Below, piece by piece: positions 44,801 through 50,337 of a stretch of 64,000 nt of DNA. The DNA is from Sorex araneus. Its lineage: Eukaryota; Chordata; Mammalia; Eulipotyphla; Soricidae. Where the stretch lies: contig NC_073304.1 in NCBI RefSeq assembly GCF_027595985.1, positions 216,568,000 through 216,631,999 of the forward strand, given 5' to 3'. The notes under the pieces were generated by a model. The model had not been told where the DNA came from. It did not search any database and saw only the letters and a program-made list of their open reading frames with translations. Positions within the stretch are counted from its first letter, which is position 1; each line of letters opens with the position of its first letter. Position numbers and translations under genes: made by a program.

Positions 44801-44896
44801 ATCAAAAGTGTTAGAAAAATAGTTGGACTTTCGATGACTACGTCTGAATTTATTGTTGGGAATCAAAGTGAAACTGGTATTTATTCTAGATGCCAT
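15565..44896 (-). CDS. FBXO47: FBXO47, F-box only protein 47 (ten coding exons, one frameshift)
   Basis: The ten exons were assembled by hand on the minus strand: 44896-44716, 44325-44155, 35838-35762, 31351-31274, 26147-26038, 25502-25326, 21822-21676, 19832-19690, 17928-17769 and 15677-15565. Every border is AG/GT and the phases agree. Without one extra base in exon 5 the total is 1356 nt, or 451 residues and a stop; the human protein is 452. The N-terminus begins MASRINTSFTLIPN. An F-box follows at about residues 43-90 (FKALPLEIFQIILNYLS, then KDISLLSMVSKTVSQH). The rest is a helical substrate-side region typical of this protein, ending in LYLTMNTLSS. Family knowledge: FBXO47 binds SKP1 in SCF-type complexes and is needed in meiotic prophase, with germline expression. 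Residue identities to human are from memory and very high. As read, the frame breaks after residue 184, which would give a 188-residue product with the F-box but not the rest. Base error and true gene loss are both possible. Confidence 0.95.
16080..16500 (-). mobile_element. Two old SOR-type SINEs
   Basis: Diverged reverse copies lie at 16080-16225 and 16350-16500 in the last FBXO47 intron. Confidence 0.7.
16577..16838 (-). mobile_element. Chimeric SINE, short form, complete
   Basis: It starts with four tail units (ATCACTGT) at 16580-16612. The body runs TTGCTCGAGTGGGCATCAGC, TTTTTGGCATATCGAATATA, and a pair of AGCTTGCC(A/G)GGCTCT motifs. It ends in the tRNA-like head, complete to CTGTGCTATCGATCCAG. 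Confidence 0.93.
16839..16866. repeat. (CA)n microsatellite
   Basis: About 14 CA units directly abut the head end of the chimeric SINE. Confidence 0.95.
16930..17095 (+). mobile_element. SOR-type SINE, young
   Basis: Flanked by AAACTGTCTGCTTCTT before and after, a 16-base target-site duplication; near-consensus body. Confidence 0.95.
17190..17700 (+). mobile_element. Three SOR-type SINEs, head to tail
   Basis: Copies lie at 17190-17368, 17380-17560 and 17575-17702, each with its own A-rich tail. The third is the most diverged and ends about 65 bases from the FBXO47 exon 9 donor. Confidence 0.9.
17769..17928 (-). CDS. FBXO47: FBXO47 coding exon 9
   Basis: 160 nt from the acceptor CTAAATCAG to the donor GTGAGT. 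It encodes VCEKELYCMDWAVKMMQK and NVANAFACLTMEMLQ. Confidence 0.95.
18112..18560. mobile_element. SOR-type and Ala-like SINEs
   Basis: There is an old plus-strand SOR copy (18112-18295) and a reverse SOR copy (18395-18560). Between them is a short tRNA-Ala-like element (18303-18382: GGCTTAGTGGTAGAACATATG and a poly-A end). Confidence 0.72.
18780..18955 (-). mobile_element. SOR-type SINE, young
   Basis: Near-consensus reverse copy flanked by CAACTCCTATTTT (18773 and 18956). Confidence 0.93.
18970..19580 (-). mobile_element. Three SOR-type SINEs
   Basis: Copies lie at 18970-19145 (old), 19150-19320 (well preserved) and 19390-19580 (old). They fill the space downstream of FBXO47 exon 8. Confidence 0.82.
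19690..19832 (-). CDS. FBXO47: FBXO47 coding exon 8
   Basis: 143 nt from the acceptor CTAATAAAAG (weak pyrimidine tract TTCTTCTAAT) to the donor GTAAGC. It encodes VPREWLLENNARLLILSG and FMASKAVNGRVIELARL, with phase 0 at the end. Confidence 0.95.
20165..20355 (-). mobile_element. SOR-type SINE, young
   Basis: Reverse copy with an 18-base T-tail, flanked by AGGAGAGGGTATTCTT (20164 and 20356). Confidence 0.95.
20395..21540 (-). mobile_element. Old SOR-type SINE cluster
   Basis: Diverged reverse copies lie at 20395-20560, 20715-20850, 21015-21165, 21195-21350 and 21380-21540, all in transcript sense for FBXO47. Confidence 0.72.
21676..21822 (-). CDS. FBXO47: FBXO47 coding exon 7
   Basis: 147 nt from the acceptor ACCGTTCAG to the donor GTAAAA. 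It encodes QVVWQKMTEGSADESSLK and GTKEWTADDIISLVDELS. A SINE in transcript sense starts only about 80 bases upstream of the acceptor. Confidence 0.95.
21897..22078 (-). mobile_element. SOR-type SINE near exon 7
   Basis: Near-consensus copy in transcript sense flanked by TTTCATGGCTT. It ends about 75 bases upstream of the exon 7 acceptor. Confidence 0.93.
22290..22475 (+). mobile_element. SOR-type SINE
   Basis: Near-consensus copy with a 13-base A-tail, flanked by imperfect AACAGTGCT / ATAGTGCTAC. Confidence 0.92.
22560..22835 (+). mobile_element. Chimeric SINE, long form
   Basis: Body with CTCAGAGAGCCTGGCAAGCT, TGATATGCCAAAAACAGGAA, the extra block CCTCCAATCGTTGGGAAAGA to GCTAAAATCTCAGGGC, and two GATACAGT tail units at the end. 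The tRNA head is absent. Confidence 0.88.
22914..23110 (+). mobile_element. SOR-type SINE, young
   Basis: Near-consensus copy flanked by AGAAAAACAGGGCAATCC and AGAAAAACAGGACAATCC, an 18-base duplication with one change. Confidence 0.95.
23230..23615 (-). mobile_element. Two SOR-type SINEs
   Basis: There is an old copy at 23230-23402 and a young one at 23410-23612. The young one is flanked by CAGTATATTTT, which duplicates the edge of the old copy. Confidence 0.9.
23672..23850 (+). mobile_element. SOR-type SINE
   Basis: Somewhat diverged plus copy ending in CCCCAAAACAAACAAAAGAA just before the ATC array. Confidence 0.85.
23847..23893. repeat. (ATC)n microsatellite
   Basis: About 15 ATC units. 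It sits where the chimeric SINE that follows has its tail, so it probably grew from that tail. Confidence 0.95.
23894..24175 (-). mobile_element. Chimeric SINE, long form
   Basis: It runs CTGTTGATTGCCGAATTTCT, CTCGAGTGGTCTCAGTAATG, CCTGAGATTTTAGAAGCCTC, and a pair of GCTCTC/GGTTCTCC motifs, ending near AGCTTGCTTTTAAG. Confidence 0.88.
24175..24725 (+). mobile_element. Two complete chimeric SINEs in tandem
   Basis: 24175-24425 and 24472-24722 each start with the SOR-like head (CAATAGCACAG, CTGACCCGGGTTCAAT). They switch to CCATCCCTCTCGGAGAGCCC and end AACGGGATGACAGTG. Directly repeated tail units (ACAGTG) close the second. Confidence 0.93.
24722..24895 (-). mobile_element. Old SOR-type SINE
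   Basis: Diverged reverse copy directly after the tail of the chimeric element. Confidence 0.65.
25326..25502 (-). CDS. FBXO47: FBXO47 coding exon 6
   Basis: 177 nt from the acceptor TTTTTATAG to the donor GTGAGC. It encodes KLELRIRLFCRNVLLDHW, continues through FWLTRILKPWPMVNQARL, and ends GPLSPQD, the most conserved block of the protein. Phase 1 at both ends. Confidence 0.96.
25550..26010 (+). mobile_element. SOR-type SINE and chimeric SINE between exons 5 and 6
   Basis: There is an old SOR copy at 25550-25715 and a complete short-form chimeric SINE at 25757-26010 (CTCTCGGAGAGGCTGCCTGG, GAGCAACGGGATGACTGTGC). The chimeric element ends about 30 bases from the FBXO47 exon 5 donor, so nearly the whole 0.5-kb intron is retroposon. 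Confidence 0.92.
26038..26147 (-). CDS. FBXO47: FBXO47 coding exon 5, with +1 frameshift
   Basis: 110 nt from the acceptor ATCCTCAG to the donor GTAAAG. The first 15 codons read TLTAGWDELECHRVF. After a +1 shift the exon continues in the expected frame as NFLCELTSLSRKMQTVVC. The break lies in the run GTTTTTAAAC (26108-26099), where 9 bases are expected. As it stands, the frame runs K-L-F-M into TGA at 26090-26088. The neighbouring exons require 109 nt here for phase. The exon is otherwise well conserved, so either the loss is very recent or the extra base is an assembly error in a homopolymer. Confidence 0.9.
26395..26795 (-). mobile_element. Two SOR-type SINEs at one reused target
   Basis: Reverse copies lie at 26418-26588 and 26600-26780. 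The target AAATACTGAACT occurs three times: before the first, between the two, and after the second. Confidence 0.93.
27062..27890. mobile_element. Ala-like and SOR-type SINEs
   Basis: Short reverse tRNA-Ala-like elements lie at 27062-27140 and 27815-27890. An old reverse SOR copy lies at 27150-27290. A good plus SOR copy lies at 27377-27555, flanked by related A/T-rich runs containing AAAAAATATTTTG. Confidence 0.75.
28250..28425 (+). mobile_element. Old SOR-type SINE
   Basis: Diverged full-length copy containing a small internal duplication (GAGCCCCTGAGC). Confidence 0.8.
28556..28780 (+). mobile_element. SOR-type SINE, young
   Basis: Close to consensus, with a long AAAT-type tail, flanked by AACTTCTTTC on both sides. 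Confidence 0.95.
28785..29005 (-). mobile_element. SOR-type SINE, young
   Basis: Reverse copy with a 22-base T-tail, flanked by CTGCCTTGTACACATG. Opposite in orientation to its neighbour at 28556, so the pair could fold into a long RNA hairpin in the FBXO47 pre-mRNA. Confidence 0.95.
29030..29312 (+). mobile_element. Two SOR-type SINEs
   Basis: Partial old copy (29030-29130) and a full copy (29146-29312) that runs into the CCTT array. Confidence 0.85.
29318..29416. repeat. (CCTT)n microsatellite
   Basis: About 24 CCTT units directly after the SINE tail at 29312. Confidence 0.97.
29625..29785 (-). mobile_element. SOR-type SINE
   Basis: Reverse copy, mildly diverged. The following 29786-30450 is unique AT-rich intron without features. 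Confidence 0.85.
30455..30885 (+). mobile_element. Two SOR-type SINEs
   Basis: 30455-30660 is older and has a repeated internal segment (GAGTGATTCCTG / GAGTAATTCCTGAGTGCA). 30710-30885 is well preserved. Confidence 0.88.
31097..33360. mobile_element. Scattered old SOR-type SINEs in intron 3
   Basis: Plus copies at 31097-31262, 31780-31945, 32050-32182 and 33228-33362; minus copies at 32235-32400, 32405-32580 and 32630-32770. FBXO47 exon 4 (31274-31351) lies directly beside the first. Confidence 0.75.
31274..31351 (-). CDS. FBXO47: FBXO47 coding exon 4
   Basis: 78 nt, exactly 26 codons, with acceptor CATTGTAG and donor GTACAT. The peptide reads VPCFKFSGCAAPLKCLGL and continues to GIFLQ. It is too short to show up as a long ORF; it was found by its match to the known protein order. 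Confidence 0.93.
33600..33790 (-). mobile_element. SOR-type SINE, young
   Basis: Near-consensus reverse copy flanked by GGAGG(A/G)AATTTT. Confidence 0.93.
34006..34200 (+). mobile_element. SOR-type SINE preceded by a G-run
   Basis: A well-preserved copy whose first bases merge with a run of 14 G (34008-34021), flanked by AGACACTACTG / AGACAGTACTG. Confidence 0.92.
34310..34910 (-). mobile_element. Three old SOR-type SINEs
   Basis: Reverse copies lie at 34310-34455, 34512-34670 (best kept) and 34790-34910. Confidence 0.78.
34995..35225 (-). mobile_element. Chimeric SINE, long form, fragment
   Basis: Tail units ATCACTGTATCACTGTCATC are followed by CCTGAGATTTTAGCAGCCTC and TTTGGCATATCGAACATGCC; broken off before the head. 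Confidence 0.88.
35258..35420 (+). mobile_element. SOR-type SINE
   Basis: Diverged plus copy containing a short local duplication of the CCCAGAAGTCT segment. Confidence 0.8.
35762..35838 (-). CDS. FBXO47: FBXO47 coding exon 3
   Basis: 77 nt from the acceptor TTTCTCAG to the donor GTAAGA. It encodes LLFKRCTLLLPTKERLKY and ends after ILTE in phase 0. The preceding 8.3-kb intron is the largest and is almost filled with SINEs. Confidence 0.95.
35920..36010 (+). mobile_element. tRNA-Ala-like short SINE
   Basis: GGTTGGGGATGTGGCTCAGT leads to CCCTGAGTTTGAGCTCCATC and an A-rich tail, the clearest copy of this type. Confidence 0.7.
36125..36805 (+). mobile_element. Run of old SOR-type and Ala-like SINEs
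   Basis: SOR copies lie at 36130-36290, 36296-36455, 36468-36565 and 36695-36805 (all diverged). An Ala-like element lies at 36588-36690 (GGGCTGGGATTGTGGCTCAG). Confidence 0.72.
36808..37025 (+). mobile_element. SOR-type SINE, young
   Basis: Near-consensus copy with a long AAAC-type tail, flanked by CTAGGAATTA. Confidence 0.95.
37142..37640. mobile_element. Three old SOR-type SINEs
   Basis: Plus copies at 37142-37280 and 37335-37465, and a minus copy at 37480-37635. Confidence 0.75.
37700..37860 (+). mobile_element. L1 3' region fragment
   Basis: CTCAGCTATGAAAAAAGATT, then TGGATAGAGTCAGAAAGG, ATGCTAAGTGAAGTGAGGCA and CTTATATGTGGAATATAAAG follow the order of the segment near the 3' end of mammalian L1 elements. 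Confidence 0.8.
37900..38420. mobile_element. Old SOR-type SINEs
   Basis: Minus copy 37900-38010, plus copies 38050-38150 and 38250-38420. The following 38420-38860 is unique intron. Confidence 0.72.
38870..39330 (-). mobile_element. Old SOR-type SINE remnants
   Basis: Partial reverse copies at 38870-38985, 39060-39100 and 39220-39330. Confidence 0.65.
39335..39540 (+). mobile_element. SOR-type SINE, young
   Basis: Near-consensus copy with an ACAACAACAA tail, flanked by AAGTACTATCCTT. Confidence 0.95.
39605..40335. mobile_element. Old SOR-type SINEs
   Basis: Plus copies at 39605-39765 and 40165-40332, minus copy at 39790-39950. Confidence 0.78.
40395..41105 (-). mobile_element. Three SOR-type SINEs
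   Basis: 40398-40561 is good and 40775-40918 is old. 40925-41105 is near-consensus, flanked by CTGAAAATGTTATTT. Confidence 0.88.
41150..41525 (+). mobile_element. Old SOR-type SINEs
   Basis: Diverged plus copies at 41150-41285 and 41380-41525. Confidence 0.65.
41590..41955 (-). mobile_element. Old SOR-type SINE split by a younger one
   Basis: The first half (41590-41660) ends in ACTCAAAAATTTACTTCT. The second half resumes at 41838 with TTACTTCTGGTGGTACTCAG. The two halves join into one ordinary reverse SINE. Confidence 0.93.
41661..41837 (+). mobile_element. Young SOR-type SINE nested in an old one
   Basis: Near-consensus plus copy bounded by the duplicated TTACTTCT of the host SINE; opposite orientation to its host. 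Confidence 0.95.
41980..43040. mobile_element. Old SINEs in intron 2
   Basis: SOR plus copies at 41980-42130, 42150-42285, 42630-42780 and 42860-43040. A reverse Ala-like element lies at 42440-42522. From 43040 to 43830 the intron is unique, AT-rich and featureless. Confidence 0.75.
43835..44000 (+). mobile_element. Old SOR-type SINE
   Basis: Plus copy (antisense to FBXO47) that ends about 155 bases from the exon 2 donor at 44154. Confidence 0.8.
44155..44325 (-). CDS. FBXO47: FBXO47 coding exon 2 (rest of F-box)
   Basis: 171 nt, phase 1 in and phase 1 out, with acceptor TTTTGGTAG and donor GTAATT. It encodes KDISLLSMVSKTVSQHV, the second half of the F-box, and then QDFHNLEL and LEHYRSL. 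The intron before it is only 390 bases. Confidence 0.95.
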
Positions 44897-44920
44897 TCTT
44901 TTTCTTTTTCATGAATTATC
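44716..44920 (-). CDS. FBXO47: FBXO47 coding exon 1
   Basis: The exon begins at 44920 after the acceptor TTTTCTAACAG; coding starts at ATG 44896-44894. The ATG has A at -3 and G at +4, a strong context. It encodes residues 1-60 plus the first base of codon 61 and ends at the donor GTGAG. An upstream ATG at 44912-44910 opens an eight-codon uORF that overlaps the true start. Confidence 0.95.
44886..44912 (-). promoter_or_regulatory. uORF overlapping the FBXO47 start
   Basis: ATG at 44912-44910 lies eight bases into the exon and in another frame from FBXO47. It encodes M-K-K-K-K-N-G-I and stops at 44886, beyond the FBXO47 ATG. Its Kozak context is weak (T at -3), so leaky scanning to the strong FBXO47 start is expected. 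Confidence 0.5.
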
Positions 44921-44989
44921 CTGTTAGAAAAATTATAAGAGATGAAGAAAGAAGATTAAAGCAATAAACAGCTCTATTTTTTAAAACAA

Positions 44990-45076
44990 AGATTCATATA
45001 TATTATATATGATATGTATATCATATCATATGTATAATATATATAATATATGATCTCCAAACACAGTTTGGAGATC
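44990..45076. repeat. AT palindrome and perfect hairpin
   Basis: An AT-rich self-complementary stretch (44998-45050) is followed by a perfect 11-bp inverted repeat with three loop bases, GATCTCCAAAC / GTTTGGAGATC, at 45052-45076. It is about 130 bases upstream of the FBXO47 exon 1 acceptor. Confidence 0.9.
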
Positions 45077-45960
45077 AAATCTGGGGCTTTTTCATGCAAA
45101 GCATGGACTCTGAAACTTGGAAAATTTCCCAGGCCCAAAGTTTTGTTTGGAGGCCACATCCAGCAGTGCTCAGGGCTTACTCCAGCCTCTGTGCTCACAT
45201 ATCACTTCTGGAGGGGCTTGGGTGTCCAAATGGGGTGAATCAAGTGTATTTCAGCTGCCTTAATACCTGTACTATTATACAAACCTGTATAGATACAAAC
45301 CTGTATAGATAGTACAGGTGCTAAATACAGGTTTTAATAATAAATATTATTAAATAATATTTTAATGTTACTTTAAAAATGAAATTTGACATTTTTGTTT
45401 AAAAAATTAAGACTTTAAAAAATCTTAAACTTAGAACTTTCAAAATTTACTAGATCTAACAGATTAAGAAAATTGCATGACTATGACCAAATAGGTGCTG
45501 TTTTACAAAAATAAGCAGTAAAATTAACCTTGTAAAATTAATTATTCTAAGACTAGAATAAATGAATAATAAACTCTTTTCTTCTCAATTTTACTTGTAG
45601 GAGTTACTGATAAATCTGCATTGAAAAACCTATATAACCTGACTTGAAAACAAAATTTTTTTTCTTTTTCAAGTCCCCAAAAGGGAAATTACTTAAAGGG
45701 AATAGATTATTCAATTTATTAAAAATCACTGATAATTCTCTTACACTCACACATAGAGACTTTGTGTAACTACCGCTCCAATTAAGAACCCTTTTTCTGT
45801 TTTGGGGCCGGTATGGGAATGCTCCAGGGTTACTCCTGGCTCTGCGCTCAAGAATCAATCCTGGTGGTGTTCAGGGGATCCTATGGGATGCCCGAGATTA
45901 AATTCAGGTCAGCCACACAAAGCAAGAGCCCTACCCGTTGTACTATCTCTCCGGTCCCCC
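45070..45960 (-). mobile_element. Two old SOR-type SINEs
   Basis: Reverse copies at 45070-45270 (broken) and 45795-45955. The intervening 45280-45790 is unique AT-rich intron sequence. Confidence 0.72.
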
Positions 45961-46494
45961 TCCCCCCAACTCTTTTCTTTGGAGTATATACTGCGTACAC
46001 ATATATCAGGACTAGGCAGTGGCTCATGACTCCGCCCCCTCACAACGCCCCTCCCCTCTATATGTATAACCATAACTACCATCCATCAAGGTCTCCCAGT
46101 CTCCGAAGTAGCAACAAACATATCTCATCGGTTATAAATATATGCATGCCCCCTTTTGGCACGTAACTGCTAAAATCATTATTGCATCTTAATCAGGATA
46201 CACGACAACCGACCATTAAAATCAGTTAGAGCTGAAAATCTGGTAAGAAATGTACTTAAACCCACACCACAGCTAGCGCGTATTCCCGAAGGGGACAGCT
46301 AATTTAGGAAGGTTTCACAAGCACCACACGAGGAACTTCATGCCTGTTCCCAAAGCTTCTAGAACCCACAAACCAGCAAGACCCAAACCGGATACACTTG
46401 GATTCCGAATGTTCTAAAACCTTGGTTTGCATCGTTGCGCCGAAGGTTTCATAAAGATTAATTTCTTCGTTTATTTTTTTGGGTTTGTTTGTTC

Positions 46495-46665
46495 GGTTTT
46501 GGGTTTTGGGCCACACCCGGAGGTGCTCAGGTCTTACTCCTGGTTCTGCGCTCAGGGACCCCTCCTGGCGGGGCTTTGGGGGACCAGACCGAATGCCGGG
46601 GATCGAACCCGTTCCGGCTGCGTGTAAGGCAGGTGCCCTAACCTCTGTATAACTGCTCCGGCCAC
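46495..46665 (-). mobile_element. SOR-type SINE at the edge of the CpG island
   Basis: Reverse copy still rich in CpG (GGGGATCGAACCCGTTCCGG). It borders the promoter island directly. Confidence 0.9.
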
Positions 46666-46699
46666 ATGACCAGTTTCTATTTTAACGAAAAAAAAAAAA

Positions 46700-47900
46700 A
46701 AAGGGCGCGTTGGCGGGGGAGGGGGGGGCGAGGGGGGGAGTTTGCTCCTGCTTCTCCCGGGGTATCGGATTTTTTTTACGTGTCATTAGCTTCTTTTCAA
46801 GCCCCCGGAGCCGCCGGCACCCGCAGGCATCGAAGGCCTGCAAGAATGGCGCCCAGCGGGAGAACCCCGAATTCCTCCAGCCCTGAGGGGGCGCGCCCTC
46901 ACCCACCCGCAGGCCCAGCGCTCCGACGAGGCCGGGGGCAGATGGGGCGCCCCCTCGCCGCAGCTCGCAGCGTCCCTCACGGCGCTCGCGTCCTTCTAGA
47001 ACGCCACCGAGCTTCGCCTGACCGCAGCGACCGTGGTCGAGGAGTCACCCCCAGGGAGGAGGTCGCCTCACCCCTCTGGAGAGCCCAGCCCCTCCGCTGT
47101 GTGAACTGCCTGTGCCCGTCCCCCACCCCCCGCCCCCCGCCCCTCAGCAACCCCGCGGGGCGCCCCGGCTCGTCGAGCGAAACCCGGGAGCGAGCGCCCC
47201 CGCCACCTACCCCAACCTGCCCCAACCCCCACAAAAGGCACCCGAGGGAGCCCCCTAGAAGAGGCTAGGGGCTAAGAGCCCCTAGAAGGGCCAACGCGGG
47301 AATCGAACCCCACCCGATGCGCCTGTTCTCCCTTTTCGGCTAGGAGAAGAGAAAACTCAAGAAAGTCTGGCAAGGGCGGGCATCCTCTTTTTACCACAGC
47401 TTTTACGGTTTCCCGGCTAAAGGACCACAGGAAAATGGAATCTAGTCGTTTTGCCCCACCAGCCTCAAGTTTCTTAACGTTTGAAAGGTAAAGCTCTCCT
47501 CAAAGTTTTCCCACCCGGCAAGCTTTTCCCAGCGAGCCCAGCAGAGCGCAGACAGCGAGCAGGAGCAGGCAACCTCCGCAGCGAGCTGCCAACACCGCCC
47601 CCGCGGCGTTCCGGAGTGTTTTCGAATCTTCCCAGGAGCCCCCGCGAGCCAGAGGCTCCGCCCCTCGACCAATAGCAAGAACCTCTGGCTCCTAGAGTCG
47701 CCGCCCCCTCATGAATATTCTAGAAAATGTCATGGTCCCGCCCCTTATGGATAGTGGGAGACGTGGCTCCCCCACGTGCCTTCCAACCTGATGAATAATT
47801 AACGATGAAGTCCGAGGCTCCCTGCCCAATGGAAGCTCTTTAGACGGAGAGAGAGGCGCCAGGAAGGGTTCAAGTATGGCGCCCCCAGTGCTCCAAAGCG
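46700..47900. promoter_or_regulatory. CpG island, probable FBXO47 promoter
   Basis: GC- and CpG-dense and free of SINEs. It lies 2-3 kb upstream of the first coding exon of FBXO47, so it should hold the untranslated first exon; I could not fix its donor site. The right half has a promoter-like set: GC box CCGCCCC at 47658-47664, CCAAT at 47669-47673, further GC boxes at 47701-47707 and 47737-47744, and CCCAATGG near 47825. CCAAT and GC boxes in mixed directions allow a bidirectional promoter, but no gene is visible on the plus side. Confidence 0.75.
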
Positions 47901-48049
47901 TTCCTCTCCTTTCAACCTAATTTTGTGCCACTGTTTTTTTCTTTTTTAATCCCCCTTTCCGCCCCTCTAAAAGTAAATTACAAGACCAGGTCTGTGTCCA
48001 GAATCAACGAAGGGGGGTCTCCAGCCATACCACCATCAGCGGGACAGGG

Positions 48050-48195
48050 CTTGAAGAGGCAGTGCCGGGAAGATAGCACTTTCCTTGCATACGGCCAACA
48101 CGGGTTCGATCCCCAGGATCGCCTATTGGGTTCCCCTGGAATAACGCCTGGAGAGGTCTTTGAACAACCCAGTCGGGTGTCGCAGCAAAACAAAG
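48050..48195 (+). mobile_element. SOR-type SINE, diverged
   Basis: Plus copy with the head ending ACACGGGTTCGATCCCCAGG and ending GGTGTCGCAGCAAAACAAAG. Confidence 0.8.
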
Positions 48196-48639
48196 ATAAG
48201 CAGAACTGGTGGAGAATGAGTAATTCCAGCTTCTTTTATGGAGTCTGAGCAAGCCCTCCACCTTCGAAGATTAACAGCTCATTCCTTTGCTCATGCGTTC
48301 TGTCGCTGTTTGGAGACCTGCCCTGCTTAAGGCACTGGTCTAGGAGAACAAGGTGTTAAATTAAGATACTAAGTTTAAACCAAGATACTAAGTTTCCTCT
48401 CACCTTATTTTTTTAAATTTTTCTTTTGAAAGGGGCTTGTTACTCTCAGCGGATCCTCAGGGTTTACTACCATCTCTGTTCCGTGATCACTCTTGGCTTG
48501 CTGGAGGATCACACAACAGCAGGCATCGAAGTGGGATGCAAGTGCCTTATCCAGATAACTTGCACTGTTTGGGTGGCAGGAGTGGTTAAATGCTTGTTTA
48601 TTTTATTGTTATTTTTCTTCATAGGGATTTATGTGAGTT

Positions 48640-49580
48640 TTTTGTTTTGTTTCAGGCCCATACCCTGCAGTTCTCTCTCAGGAGCTACTCCTGGCTTGGC
48701 GTTCAGGATGATTCCTGGAGGTGCTTGAGGAATGATGTGTTGGGGATTGAACCTGGGCATGCAAAGCATGGCTGGTTACTGTAACATTTTATAAAATTAT
48801 GGGAAAGAAATTCCAAATTTTTTTTTTAGTAAAGCAATACATAGCTCTTTTTGCAATTTAAATTTCCTGCAAGAAATCAATGTTCACTGTAGGAAAAGAT
48901 AAAAAAAAAATACAAGTTCACCCTTTCAAACCCCTCTCCGCTTCCTCCCACTCAATCTTATCTTTTTTTTGGTTTTGTATTTTGTCCTAAGCAGTGCCTG
49001 GACTATTCTGGGCAGTACTCACCTAAACAGCCCAGGGGGTTCACTCCTAGGGTCCCACAATATGATGGTGCTCTGGTCTGTGTGTAAGTGCTAAGAGTGG
49101 AAACGGGGGACTGCGCTGGGAGAGGAAACCTCTGGGACTTATTCCTACAAAGCATATGATCCTTGAGTACTCTACCAGGATAGACCCACCTGGAGCTAGC
49201 CACTGGGAACTCTTTGTATGTTTCCTTTCTTTTAGAGTCAAAAGAATAGAACTCTATTCACTGGTTACATAATATTCACTTAAAAATTTACAAGTTTGTT
49301 CAGTTAGTTCTGCATCATTAAATAGATTGTTTCCAGTTTTTTGCTACTTAAAGATGCTAGAGGACTCAAGGAACACTTTTGATAGGCATTTTAGGGTAAA
49401 CTTTCAAATGTTTATTTTTTAGGTTTTTTTTTCTGGTTTTAGGGCCACATCCAGCTGTACTCAGTGGCTTTGAACACAAGGATTGGGGCTCAGGGATGCT
49501 GGGGATCAAGCCCCTTGTCCACTTGCAAGGCGAGCTCCTTTCCCACTATGTAATCTCTCTGTCCCTTAATTTTTCTGTTT

Positions 49581-49612
<32 letters not shown>

Positions 49613-49915
49613 GATGGGACACACCTGGCTGTGCTCAGGACCTACACTTGGCTCTGTGCTCATGGATCACTCCTGGCAGGCTCAGAGGACAATAAGGGGT
49701 ACTAGAGATCGAATACATGTCAGTTGTGTGCAAGGCAAGTAAGAACCCTACCCTATCAGGCCTTTAGTTTTTTAATGCAGTTTAGTTTTGTTTTTGGGAC
49801 CACAATCAGAAGTGCTTAGGAACCGGGGCTTGGGGGCAGTATGAGGTACCGGGGCTCGAATCCAAGTTCGCTACATTCAAGGCAAGCACCCTACCCACTG
49901 TACTATCTCTGGCCC
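48640..49915 (-). mobile_element. Old SOR-type SINEs
   Basis: Reverse copies at 48640-48780, 48990-49180 (fragment), 49440-49565, 49615-49770 and 49790-49915. 49195-49420 and 49920-50330 are unique with no exon signs. Confidence 0.7.
49584..49612. repeat. (GT)n microsatellite
   Basis: About 14 GT units located in the T-tail of the SINE at 49615. Confidence 0.95.
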
Positions 49916-50337
49916 TATTTTTCTTGACTAAACTAAGTCCAGTCATGTTCCCAATCCTATGGAATTCAGGCTCCTTTATCTCCTTTATCTCCACACATTC
50001 TCAACCTGTGGCTTCTACCTTGTGCGCAAGTCATCATATCCACATTTTAGCCAGTAGGAGTGAGAAACTGATTTCTTTCCCATTTCAAGGGCCCTTCAAG
50101 CATGGAATAAATTGGTCATTATTCCTAACTGGGAAATATTTTGGAAGACCTGCATCCAGCTACAAAAAGAGAGAATGGTCTATTCATGGATAAGAAGAAA
50201 CAAGCTGGTATCAGAGTACAATAGCAATCTTGGTACAAATGAGACTTGTAAAGACTTATTTTCTATTTTTTGCTCTATTCAGTCTTCTGGTTTCCATCCT
50301 TTGCCCAATAATTTTTATTTTTTAGTTTAATTAAATT

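Noticed and set aside
46846-47268. A 140-codon open frame starting ATGGCGCCC in the FBXO47 CpG island
   Set aside because: Pro/Arg-rich composition typical of GC-rich promoter DNA, a frame also open on the opposite strand, and no domain. Kept only as part of the island.
47285-47345. A tRNA-like T arm on the minus strand (GGGTTCGATTCCC-type word near 47305)
   Set aside because: No matching acceptor stem or anticodon arm can be folded around it and the T stem has mismatches; it is chance or a SINE relic.
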